From contig NZ_JAIZEN010000006.1 in the NCBI RefSeq assembly GCF_024189295.1, positions 124,001-188,000 of the forward strand: a stretch of 64,000 nt of DNA, read 5' to 3'. Position numbers and translations under genes: made by a program. The stretch is from Halobacillus sp. A1. Lineage in GTDB: Bacteria; Bacillota; Bacilli; Bacillales; Halobacillaceae. Shown here one piece after another: positions 47,588 through 54,526 of this stretch (position 1 is its first letter; each line of letters starts with the position of its first letter). Below the pieces are notes generated by a model that was not told where the DNA came from, ran no database searches, and worked only from the letters and a program-made list of their open reading frames with translations.

Positions 47588-49301
47588 ATACTGTTCTATT
47601 AATTTGTTCGTTGACTGTCTCTTTCAAAGACTTTATTAAGTTTTGGCTGTCTACTTTTGAAGAAGTTTTGACTCCGTAATAGAACTTGATTTTAGGCTCG
47701 GTTCCTGATGGTCGCAGACAGAACCAGCTGTCATTTTCTAAAATGAATTTAAGAACATTAGCTTTAGGCAGCTCAATTACTTCTTTATCGCCTTCTGTCG
47801 TAAGTCTTTCCGAAGTGGAATAGTCCTCCACAGCCAACACTTTAAGACCTCCAGCATTTTTAGGAGGGTTACTCCTGAAATCATTCATAATTTCTTCAAT
47901 TTGCTCTGACCCGCTTTTGCCTTCCATAGTCAGGGATTGCAGATCTTCTAAGAAGTAACCATGCTGTTGATACAGCTCATCCAGCGCCTCGAGAAGGGTC
48001 ATGCCTTTGGATTTCCAGTAGGCAGCCACTTCTGCTGACAGAACTGCAGCCTGCACGGCATCCTTGTCCCGGGCAAAATCTTTAACTAAATAGCCATAAC
48101 TCTCTTCATATCCGAATAGAAAACTGTGTTCACCAGTCTCTTCGTATTCTTTTATTTTTTCACCTATGAATTTAAAGCCCGTCAGCGTATCAAGACTGCT
48201 TGCCCCATAATAGTTCGCTATCACCCGTCCGAATTCTGATGTAACAATAGTCTTAATGACTATTCCATTTTTAGGGACTTGTTCAGATTGTGAAAGCAGA
48301 TAGTCAATCAGAAGTGCGCCTGTTTGGTTACCTGTCAGGACTTGGTACTCTCCTGATTCATCTGGAACAGCAACTCCCAAGCGATCAGCGTCAGGATCTG
48401 TAGCAATCAGGATATCAGACCCTAACTCTTTCCCCTTTTTGATAGCCATTTCAAATGCTTGATGTTCTTCAGGGTTAGGTGAAGCTACAGTAGAAAATTC
48501 AGGGTCTGGCTGAGCTTGTTCTTCTACCGTATGAACGTTCTGCACACCCATGCTTTGCAATCCTTTTTCAACAAGCATTTTCGCAGTTCCGTGTAGCGGG
48601 GTGAACACCACACTTAGATCTTTTGCGATCTCAGATATTCTTGGGTGAACATGGACAGATTGTAAAGCATCCAAATAAGCTTTATCCACTTCTTCATCTA
48701 TCCATTTCAGAAGTCCTGAGGCTTCGATTTCGGATTGCTCAGCCACTTCGACCTCTAGTTCATTCTCTACTTTATTTACCATGTCGATCACAGTTGAAGC
48801 TTCGTTTGGAGGAAGCTGTCCACCATCGGAGTTGTATGCTTTAAATCCATTATATTCAGGGGGATTATGACTTGCGGTAACTACTACACCAGCTGCAGCC
48901 CCTAAATGGCGGACAGCGAAAGATAGTTCAGGTGTAGGTCTCAAGGAAGAAAATACGTAGGATTGGATACCATGGCGACCAAGGACTTTTGCAGTCTCAA
49001 TTGAGAACTCCTGGGACATATACCTGGAATCATAGGCAACTACTACACCTTGTTCTTTGGCATTTTTGCTTTCCACATAGGCGGCTAGTCCTTCTGCGGC
49101 TCGGCGGATGGTGTAAATGTTCATACGGTTTGTTCCTGGTCCAAGTTTTCCTCTCATACCACCAGTACCGAATTCTAGATTCTTGTAGTAGGCATCTTCT
49201 AAAGATTGTTCATCTTGTTGTAAACGGTCGAGTTCCGTTCGAAGTGCTGGATCTAAATCAGCAAAGTTGTTCCAACGCTCAAATTCTTGGTTCCAAGTCA
49301 T
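47586..49301 (-). CDS. pgcA: Phosphoglucomutase/phosphomannomutase (alpha-D-phosphohexomutase, PgcA-like)
   Basis: 571 residues. Active-site serine Ser144 in VVVTASHNPPEYNGFKAY, metal loop DPDADRLGVAV near 305, sugar-specificity GYEESYGYLV near 395, and phosphate loop RPSGTEPKIKFYYGV near 540. It interconverts glucose-6-P and glucose-1-P, giving the substrate of GalU at 36-37 kb. Length matches B. subtilis PgcA. Single gene with its own terminator. Confidence 0.93.
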   Translation of the reverse strand: MTWNQEFERWNNFADLDPALRTELDRLQQDEQSLEDAYYKNLEFGTGGMRGKLGPGTNRMNIYTIRRAAEGLAAYVESKNAKEQGVVVAYDSRYMSQEFSIETAKVLGRHGIQSYVFSSLRPTPELSFAVRHLGAAAGVVVTASHNPPEYNGFKAYNSDGGQLPPNEASTVIDMVNKVENELEVEVAEQSEIEASGLLKWIDEEVDKAYLDALQSVHVHPRISEIAKDLSVVFTPLHGTAKMLVEKGLQSMGVQNVHTVEEQAQPDPEFSTVASPNPEEHQAFEMAIKKGKELGSDILIATDPDADRLGVAVPDESGEYQVLTGNQTGALLIDYLLSQSEQVPKNGIVIKTIVTSEFGRVIANYYGASSLDTLTGFKFIGEKIKEYEETGEHSFLFGYEESYGYLVKDFARDKDAVQAAVLSAEVAAYWKSKGMTLLEALDELYQQHGYFLEDLQSLTMEGKSGSEQIEEIMNDFRSNPPKNAGGLKVLAVEDYSTSERLTTEGDKEVIELPKANVLKFILENDSWFCLRPSGTEPKIKFYYGVKTSSKVDSQNLIKSLKETVNEQINRTV

Positions 49302-49407
49302 ATCATCATCCCTTTACATTTTTTTATGTAGTGGTTTAAATTATAACATAAAAAGGTAAATTCAAGGGGCTTCTGTGGCAAAAAAAGAGCAGAAATCTGT
49401 TCTTTAA

Positions 49408-49527
49408 TTATGCTTGCAGCTGCTGGATCATTCTGTTAATGACCTCTTCAGAAGATGACAGTTCTTCAGATTCTGTTTGTCGAAGAATATTCTGTAGTAA
49501 TTCTTTCAAATCTTCAGCTTTCGTCAT
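49408..49527 (-). CDS. Small protein of 39 aa, unknown function
   Basis: Starts ATG 49527 after SD AAAGGTGG and ends at TAA 49408. It reads MTKAEDLKELLQNILRQT and ends RMIQQLQA: a single, probably amphipathic helix pair with an ESEELSSSEE acidic middle. No family recognised. It lies between pgcA and the VanZ-like gene on the same strand. Good SD and codon use support it as real. Confidence 0.6.
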   Translation of the reverse strand: MTKAEDLKELLQNILRQTESEELSSSEEVINRMIQQLQA

Positions 49528-49558
49528 TGTGACCACCTTTTCTTCATTTCTTTATCTA

Positions 49559-50050
49559 TTATTTAAATTCCATTGATTTCTTACGGCTTCTTTTTCTTAT
49601 GAAGTAGATAAGTGAGAGCCCTGCCAAGCCACCGATAGCATCTAAAATCACATCTCCTATGTAAGGCGTACGATTAGGTGTAATGCCTTGATGGAGTTCA
49701 TCAGTTATTGCATAGAAAACAGTTAAAAGCCAGGCTGCCAGCATAGGATGCTTCATCTTGTGTTGGGCAAGGCCTAAATATAAAAGGAGTGTCAACACTA
49801 GAAAAACTCCAACATGTGCTCCCTTTCTAATAAAGAACTCGATAAAACCCTCTACCCCGTGTGTGGCGATACTAACCATATTCTGGTCATACGTAAAGGA
49901 AATCCCCTCCAAATAAGGGGCTAGCCATTGCAAATTTAAATATTCCCCAAGTAATGGCTGGACGTTCTGTTCTTCATAAGGTGTTGACGAAGAATAAAAA
50001 ATGATTCCCATCCATAGAATAGAAGGAATCCAGCAGACAATTTTTCTCAT
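49559..50050 (-). CDS. VanZ-like membrane protein
   Basis: 163 residues from ATG 50050 (SD GAGG). Membrane helices at about 4-20, 78-95, 100-118 and 133-153; RKGAHVGVFLVLTLLLYLG and FYAITDELHQGITPNRTPYIGDVILDAIGG are the VanZ family signature. The family is linked to low-level teicoplanin resistance; the ordinary role is unknown. Confidence 0.88.
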   Translation of the reverse strand: MRKIVCWIPSILWMGIIFYSSSTPYEEQNVQPLLGEYLNLQWLAPYLEGISFTYDQNMVSIATHGVEGFIEFFIRKGAHVGVFLVLTLLLYLGLAQHKMKHPMLAAWLLTVFYAITDELHQGITPNRTPYIGDVILDAIGGLAGLSLIYFIRKRSRKKSMEFK

Positions 50051-50476
50051 TATTTTCCTCACAATTCATAATCTATGTATATATTAACATATTTCGTCAT
50101 TTATCTATATATTTTTTCTATTCATTATACTGATAGTTTTGAAAATACCAGCACGATATTTTAACTGCTCCACTAACCGGTCTCGTTCAGATACATTCGA
50201 TTGATCTCCTCTTTTACGCCCATATAAGCGCAGCGCATAATTGATTCCATAAATTCCGAGGGTGCTATCCAGCCTTAACCTAAGCGGCTTCTCAGACTTC
50301 CTTCAATTCTGCACCGATAAGTAACCATCCACTCATTACTCCTACAGCCCTAATTCCACTATCTCTCGAGACCAAGACTTCAATGTAAGTGAGGGTATAT
50401 AAATATGAACACGAAAATTTATCAGAATCCTCAATTAAAAACTCGACCTTAACTGCAGGTCGAGTCAGTTTAAATA
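50051..50476. other. Intergenic region with a possible decayed gene fragment
   Basis: 426 bp. On the minus strand from about 50290 to 50105 a frame without a start codon reads LDSTLGIYGINYALRLYGRK, then continues to SIMNRKNI and stops; a neighbouring frame before it is open for a further 15 or so codons (VTYRCRIEGSLRSRL). This could be the tail of a decayed, frameshifted gene; family not recognised. The AraC-like gene's terminator is at 50434-50468. Confidence 0.3.
50434..50468 (-). terminator. Terminator after AraC-type gene
   Basis: ACTCGACCT, seven-base loop, AGGTCGAGTTTTTAA on the minus strand. Confidence 0.9.
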
Positions 50477-51691
50477 CTATGAATATGTTTGCAGCTTTTG
50501 ACGAAATTCTTTCGGACTGATCCCTTCCTGCTTTTTAAAAACTCTAGTAAAATAACTTTGACTGTTATATCCGAGCAGAATACTGATTTCCATTAAAGTA
50601 TAAGGGGTGTTACTTAACAATTCTTTCGCCTCTTTCATCCGTTGTTCGTTTATATACTTTGTAATAGAGGTTCCGGTATCCTTATTAAAAATACTGGATA
50701 GATAATTGGGGTTCACTTTCAATTCATCTGCTATACTTTTCAAGTTGATTTCTTCTGTTAAATGATTATAAATGAAGCTTTTAGCACGTTGCACTAGAGG
50801 AGAAATATGGCTGGATTGGTTACGTTGTTTCATAACCTTTAAATAAGATTGCACGATCGTTGATTCTAATTTTATCAGTTCAGTAAGGGTTTCTTTTGAT
50901 TCAAGATAGTTTATATAAAAGTCATGTAAAGAGAAAGCTTCTCCCTTCGCGATACCTTCTTCAATGGCTATCCTGGTCAACTTAGAAACCAATGTAATGA
51001 TATTATTTTTTGCAGAACGAAGCTCATCTCCATTACCTAATGGAAACAAAGCGGATTTGCGTAATTGTTGGTATTCATGCAAGGCTTTTATATTTCCTTC
51101 TTTGAAGTAGCGATTGAAATTTTCATTTAACTCCAGCAAGTGCTGAGAGTATTTTGCGTTCAAATGGTTACTTTTAAAGTTTCTATAGTCAAGGATTTCT
51201 TCTGAGGGAATTTGTCCAATTGAATGACTTTCACTTCTCCCAGGAAGTAATGAAGTTAACAGGCGCTCGGTTGACTCTAGTTTCTCCCTATTTATTATAG
51301 AAAGAGTGGAAAAATATTCTACCGTCTCTTCCTCATATGAAAAATCCATTCCGTTAAGGATCAGCATTTTTCTGATTTTCAGTTTCTCAACTTCTTGTAA
51401 TAAGTAAGGTCCCATACCTATAAATGTAAACTGGTCTAAGTTATTTTGAATGGGATAAATAAAAAAATATTGAAAATAGATATCTTCAAACAATTGAAGC
51501 TGGAAAGGAAAATGTTTGCTTTCCCTTAAGCAACTGTACAATTTTTTCTGAAAAATCTTTGGTGGTTTATGAACTGTATCGGGAAAGTGGTGAATCATTT
51601 TTTCGTTATGGTTAAACATGAAGATAGGGACACGAAAAGTAATTGAACAATCTTTCAGCATTTGAACTAGTTCATAGTGACTCGATTTCAT
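50477..51691 (-). CDS. AraC-family transcriptional regulator
   Basis: 404 residues. C-terminal AraC DNA-binding domain about 300-400 with two helix-turn-helix units: INLKSIADELKVNPNYLSSIF and LMEISILLGYNSQSYFTRVF followed by KKQEGISPKEFRQ. The N-terminal 290 residues form a sensor of unknown ligand with the general look of the regulators that sit beside surface-protein genes in staphylococci. Located beside the second sinI-like gene, 75 bp upstream of it in coordinate but on the same strand, so it is transcribed after it. Confidence 0.88.
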   Translation of the reverse strand: MKSSHYELVQMLKDCSITFRVPIFMFNHNEKMIHHFPDTVHKPPKIFQKKLYSCLRESKHFPFQLQLFEDIYFQYFFIYPIQNNLDQFTFIGMGPYLLQEVEKLKIRKMLILNGMDFSYEEETVEYFSTLSIINREKLESTERLLTSLLPGRSESHSIGQIPSEEILDYRNFKSNHLNAKYSQHLLELNENFNRYFKEGNIKALHEYQQLRKSALFPLGNGDELRSAKNNIITLVSKLTRIAIEEGIAKGEAFSLHDFYINYLESKETLTELIKLESTIVQSYLKVMKQRNQSSHISPLVQRAKSFIYNHLTEEINLKSIADELKVNPNYLSSIFNKDTGTSITKYINEQRMKEAKELLSNTPYTLMEISILLGYNSQSYFTRVFKKQEGISPKEFRQKLQTYS

Positions 51692-51730
51692 TCAATCCCC
51701 CTCCTATGTATTAAATATAATCGAATTTTA

Positions 51731-51758
51731 AAAAAATAACATCAGCTGTCAGCTGATG
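51731..51758 (-). terminator. Terminator after second sinI-like gene
   Basis: CATCAGCT-GAC-AGCTGATG then TTATTTTTTT on the minus strand. Confidence 0.85.
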
Positions 51759-51766
51759 CTTATATA

Positions 51767-51889
51767 CTACATTTTGTTAGATTGTAAAAATTCTCTAATT
51801 TCCTCTACTGACAGTCCCATGTTTCTTGCTTCTTCGATTAACTCCACCCATTCAACATCCAATGTCTTAACATCAGGAAACGCCTCCAT
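51767..51889 (-). CDS. Second SinI-type antirepressor peptide, 40 aa
   Basis: Reads MEAFPDVKTLDVEWVELIEE, then ARNMGLSVEEIREFLQSNKM. This is nearly the whole SinI consensus (LD-x-EWVELI-x-EA-x-x-x-GLS-x-EEIREFL). ATG 51889 is 10 bases after SD GGGGAGG; a TTG at 51892, 7 bases after the SD, is equally possible and would mirror the TTG start of the first sinI-like gene. The translation-start region of both genes is similar (ATCATTCATTGG / TTCATCATTGATGG). A hairpin occupies its leader, and a -10-like TATAAT lies at 51987-51982. Confidence 0.85.
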   Translation of the reverse strand: MEAFPDVKTLDVEWVELIEEARNMGLSVEEIREFLQSNKM

Positions 51890-51915
51890 CAATGATGAAC
51901 CTCCCCGCTTGAAAT

Positions 51916-51954
51916 GAGGATAGCTTCTACTTATCAGTATGTAAGCCTATCCTC
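51916..51954 (-). promoter_or_regulatory. Leader hairpin of second sinI-like gene
   Basis: GAGGATAG ... CTATCCTC, eight perfect pairs continuing with CTT/AAG and AC/GT after small bulges, ends some 12 bases before the SD GGGGAGG. It is not a c-di-GMP riboswitch. It may affect translation of the peptide. Confidence 0.45.
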
Positions 51955-52113
51955 TTACCCTTGTCCTTTATTACTACGACTATTATACATCCATTTTCTT
52001 CTATAGTTTTGTAAAAAATTCATATTTTTTTAACAATTCACTTATAAATTTGGAATTGCTCTATAAATAAATTGTAAAAATAAATCGAATATGTATATAA
52101 ATAGTCTCACCTT

Positions 52114-52149
52114 AAAAAGCGGCTAAACATGATATCTTTCAGCCGCTTT
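52114..52149 (-). terminator. Terminator after sinR-like/unknown operon
   Basis: AAAGCGGCT ... AGCCGCTTTTT on the minus strand, directly after the unknown gene's stop. Confidence 0.9.
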
Positions 52150-52743
52150 CTATGAGAGTCTTTCCCATGATCGGTCATAAGAGCATCTCCTGCCAATTGG
52201 CCTGCTATATTCTTTTAGACAATAGCTGTCATAATCAAATCTGTGAATATGCTTCGTGATGGTCAACTCACTATCTCCTTGGATTGTATATATTATAATA
52301 ACCGGGTGCTGCAAAGAATCATAAAAGAAGATAGGGTTGAGGCTCTTAATAATATCTTCGAAAGGCCAAGCTCCAAGTACTCGCAAATACTTTACGAAAG
52401 CATCATCGAGAATTCTTATATAACTCCACCTCCCTTTGAAAGAAGGACTGTATTTATTCAACTCATAAAAACAAATGACTGCCTGTAAATAAGAAAGAGG
52501 AGATTCGTCTCCATAAATCCCCTTCATTACATCTTCGAATGTCCGATTAGAAGTATGTCTTGCATACACCAACCCACCTTCACTTCTTATCTCATAAGAA
52601 GGCTTGATAAGAAGCTGAGAGAACTGCTGGACCACGGTTTGCAAATTAAATGTCACCTCTTCATGAAATAACATAGGTGGAAGTGGTCCAGTTCTGTAAT
52701 TAGGTTGAGCGGCTAATCTTGTAAAATAAACTTTCCCCCTCAT
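52150..52743 (-). CDS. Unknown protein, 197 aa, co-transcribed with SinR-like repressor
   Basis: Begins MRGKVYFTRLAAQPNYRTG from ATG 52743 (SD AAAAGGTG; another in-frame ATG at 52752). No signal peptide or membrane segment. Aromatic-rich (about 12 Tyr, 12 Phe, 3 Trp) with blocks VTFNLQTVVQQFSQLL, SPSFKGRWSYIRILDDAF and a C-terminal basic, cysteine-containing tail ending SYDRSWERLS. No family recognised. It starts 35 bp after the SinR-like gene and shares its terminator, so it is likely to be controlled by that repressor. Confidence 0.7.
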   Translation of the reverse strand: MRGKVYFTRLAAQPNYRTGPLPPMLFHEEVTFNLQTVVQQFSQLLIKPSYEIRSEGGLVYARHTSNRTFEDVMKGIYGDESPLSYLQAVICFYELNKYSPSFKGRWSYIRILDDAFVKYLRVLGAWPFEDIIKSLNPIFFYDSLQHPVIIIYTIQGDSELTITKHIHRFDYDSYCLKEYSRPIGRRCSYDRSWERLS

Positions 52744-52778
52744 TAATAGCATCACCTTTTACTTTAAATTTGCTTGTT

Positions 52779-53009
52779 TTATTGATTATGCGCTTTTGAT
52801 TGATCGTTTCCCTGGGTAAGCAAGTCTTCTAACGGAACATCTAACGTGGCAGCTAACTTTCTCATTACACTCAAGGAAGGATTCTTTTGCACGCCTCTCT
52901 CAATATTACTAATGTAAGATTTTGAAACACCTGATAAGCTGGCAAATTGGTTCACCGACAAATCTCTTCCTAACCGGAGTACACGTATTCTTTCACCTAT
53001 CGTCGCCAT
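52779..53009 (-). CDS. SinR-like XRE-family repressor, DNA-binding domain only
   Basis: 76 residues: IGERIRVLRLGRDLSVNQFA, SGVSKSYISNIERGVQKNPS and LDVPLEDLL match the SinR/SlrR helix-turn-helix (GVxKSYxSxIERxxQxNPS) closely. The protein stops soon after the HTH (about residue 62) and lacks the C-terminal SinI-binding dimerisation helices of SinR (which in SinR follow as LD-x-EW-x-x-L...). SD AAAGGGGA precedes ATG 53009. Two identical inverted repeats surround its promoter. First gene of a two-gene operon. Confidence 0.85.
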   Translation of the reverse strand: MATIGERIRVLRLGRDLSVNQFASLSGVSKSYISNIERGVQKNPSLSVMRKLAATLDVPLEDLLTQGNDQSKAHNQ

Positions 53010-53042
53010 TTACATTCCCCTTTCTTTATACTTCATCTGATT

Positions 53043-53058
53043 GTTCTTAATAAAGAAT
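53043..53058. promoter_or_regulatory. SinR-type operator 1, just downstream of transcription start
   Basis: GTTCTTAATAAAGAAT, a near-perfect inverted repeat of TTCTT/AAGAA; its core TTCTTAATAAAGAA (53044-53057) is repeated exactly at 53107. B. subtilis SinR binds GTTCTYT half-sites. It lies 34 bases before the repressor's start codon. Confidence 0.7.
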
Positions 53059-53068
53059 ATTTATTTAA

Positions 53069-53097
53069 ATTATATCGGAATGGTTCAGAAATTAAAA
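53069..53097 (-). promoter_or_regulatory. Putative promoter of sinR-like operon
   Basis: TATAAT at 53074-53069 on the minus strand; the best -35 with 17 bases spacing is the poor TTTTAA. It lies between the two operators. Confidence 0.5.
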
Positions 53098-53105
53098 GAA
53101 TTATT

Positions 53106-53121
53106 TTTCTTAATAAAGAAC
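53106..53121. promoter_or_regulatory. SinR-type operator 2, upstream of promoter
   Basis: TTTCTTAATAAAGAAC, same 14-base core as operator 1. Core-to-core distance is 63 bp, six turns of B-DNA, so the sites face the same side. Confidence 0.7.
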
Positions 53122-53167
53122 AATTTAGTGCATTTATTACTCTTGATAGTAAAGACTATACTGAGAC

Positions 53168-53208
53168 AAAAAAAGCTAATCACCAAATTCATTTTGGCAA
53201 TTAGCTTA
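53168..53208 (-). terminator. Terminator after IDEAL-domain gene
   Basis: AAGCTAAT(T)GCCAAA ... TTTGG(TG)ATTAGCTTTTTTT on the minus strand. Confidence 0.9.
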
Positions 53209-53228
53209 TATTCATAGGCTTTCTTATG

Positions 53229-53699
53229 TCATAAAGGGTTTTCTTGAGAGTACATATCGTTCCAAGTCTGCGTCAATTCCACAAATGTCTTCTTGTCAGA
53301 ACAATCAATAGCCTTATCTATTAACCTTCTTAAATTCTGCTTCTCTAAATAGGATACGATACTGTCAATTTGGTCTTCACTCTCTTTTACTTCCTCAATA
53401 ATTTCCGCTTCATACGGAGAAGTAATGGAATGAAGATGAGTGAGGAACTCCGGCAGTTTCAGCAGGTCTGCAACAGAAATATATACGATGCGCTTCCCTC
53501 TCTGGAATACAAATATATCAAACACATTATGAACACGCTTACTTTTACGATCAATAATAATCTCACGCGACTCCATAGGGATAAACTGGTATAATTCGTC
53601 ATCAATGAACAAGGAAAAATACTGGTAGGCAAGAACGATACGGATAAAGCGATTATCTTCTTTCACGTAATATGGTTTAAGCATTTTTATATTTAACAT
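53229..53699 (-). CDS. IDEAL-domain protein of unknown function
   Basis: 156 residues from ATG 53699 (SD GGAGGTG). The last 35 residues, LRRLIDKAIDCSDKKTFVEL then TQTWNDM, match the IDEAL domain (ID-x-A-L-D-x-x-D-x-x-x-F-x-x-L-x-x-x-W), a short helical module found in several Bacillus proteins. The N-terminal 120 residues (basic start MLNIKMLKPYYVKED, then beta-rich) are not recognised. It is the only gene between two terminators and sits upstream of the sinR-like operon on the same strand. Confidence 0.75.
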   Translation of the reverse strand: MLNIKMLKPYYVKEDNRFIRIVLAYQYFSLFIDDELYQFIPMESREIIIDRKSKRVHNVFDIFVFQRGKRIVYISVADLLKLPEFLTHLHSITSPYEAEIIEEVKESEDQIDSIVSYLEKQNLRRLIDKAIDCSDKKTFVELTQTWNDMYSQENPL

Positions 53700-53817
53700 T
53701 ACGCCCACCTCCTGTTAATCTGAATTTTCAGTATTTTACACTATTATCCCTTATTTCTCTGTAAAAATAAAGTCTTTTACGTAATTTATTGAGTGAATAT
53801 TTTCCAATTACAACAAT

Positions 53818-53846
53818 AAAAAGCTGCTGGAAAAACAGCAGCTTTT
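53818..53846 (-). terminator. Terminator after 74-aa gene
   Basis: AAAAGCTGCTG, six-base loop, CAGCAGCTTTTT; adjacent to the stop codon. Confidence 0.9.
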
Positions 53847-53849
53847 ACT

Positions 53850-54074
53850 TTACTCCCACGTTTCATTATTAGGGAAGAATGTACGGAAATGACTCTTAAT
53901 GGCGTTGATTAACTGATATTCTGTCTTTAGGTTTTCATTTTGTACTTCTAAAAAATTATGTATGGCTATCATACCTTCCTTGAGAAAAACATCTTCTTTT
54001 CCAATCCCCATTTCTCCTATGATTTCTGTAACTAAACATTCACACACCTTACGTGATTCAAAAAACTTTTTCAC
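53850..54074 (-). CDS. Small unknown protein, 74 aa
   Basis: MKKFFESRKVCECLVTEIIG to TFFPNNETWE. Soluble, mixed charge, predicted helical; family not recognised. SD TAAAGGAGG lies just before ATG 54074 and it has its own terminator, so it is likely a real single gene. Upstream (54095-54135) there are repeated AGTAA/TTACT-type arms around a TATATA, possibly operator and promoter. Confidence 0.6.
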   Translation of the reverse strand: MKKFFESRKVCECLVTEIIGEMGIGKEDVFLKEGMIAIHNFLEVQNENLKTEYQLINAIKSHFRTFFPNNETWE

Positions 54075-54526
54075 GTCCTAACCTCCTTTAGAATTAGGTA
54101 TTTTTACTTACCACTTTTACTTATATAGTAAGTTTTCAGATTAGTCAATGTGCTGTTAAACCATGATGATAGAAAAAAGTCGGATTTTAATGTCGAATAA
54201 GAAGTTATTATGTCATTTATTACATTATTTTGTTGAATTGAATCGAAAAATTTTCGAAAAATAAATTAAGATTTTCAATTATATTAGATTCATGTCATTT
54301 TATCACTAGGGTCAGGCAATCTCCGGTACTTTTCTCCCGGACGGATCAGGGTCCAGCAACTCCCAGAAGATTGAACAAGATTAAGCTTCAGTAAACTTAA
54401 TATTTTATATAATATAACTATAGGTATAAATCTCTCGTATTTACCTTGTACATCGTATGGCTTTCCGTTACAATGTCCATTACAAACAAAAATATGTATA
54501 TATCAAGTGGACAAGGAGTGTGAACA
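54075..54526. other. Intergenic region upstream of hom
   Basis: 452 bp between divergent genes. No T-box motif or SAM-type leader was recognised before hom. A GC-rich patch at 54309-54365 contains an imperfect direct repeat (see repeat entry). The hom SD AAGGAG is at 54511. Confidence 0.5.
54309..54365. repeat. GC-rich imperfect repeat upstream of hom
   Basis: GGGTCAGGCAATCTCC and GGGTCCAGCAACTCCC about 37 bases apart are imperfect direct copies, with CTCCGG/CCGGAC complementary blocks between them. Such GGGTCAGGCA-type units occur as small dispersed repeats in Bacillus genomes; a mobile or REP-like origin is inferred. Confidence 0.35.

Noticed and set aside
51893..52113. A second c-di-GMP riboswitch before the second sinI-like gene
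   Set aside because: None of the GEMM-I blocks (GGACGCAAA, GGCCGGGTTG) occur; only a plain hairpin is present.
52779..53009. Prophage repressor
   Set aside because: The HTH sequence is closest to SinR/SlrR, and no phage genes lie nearby.
54075..54526. T-box or SAM-type riboswitch before hom
   Set aside because: No T-box sequence, no specifier-type stem and no SAM core could be found; the GC-rich patch fits neither family.
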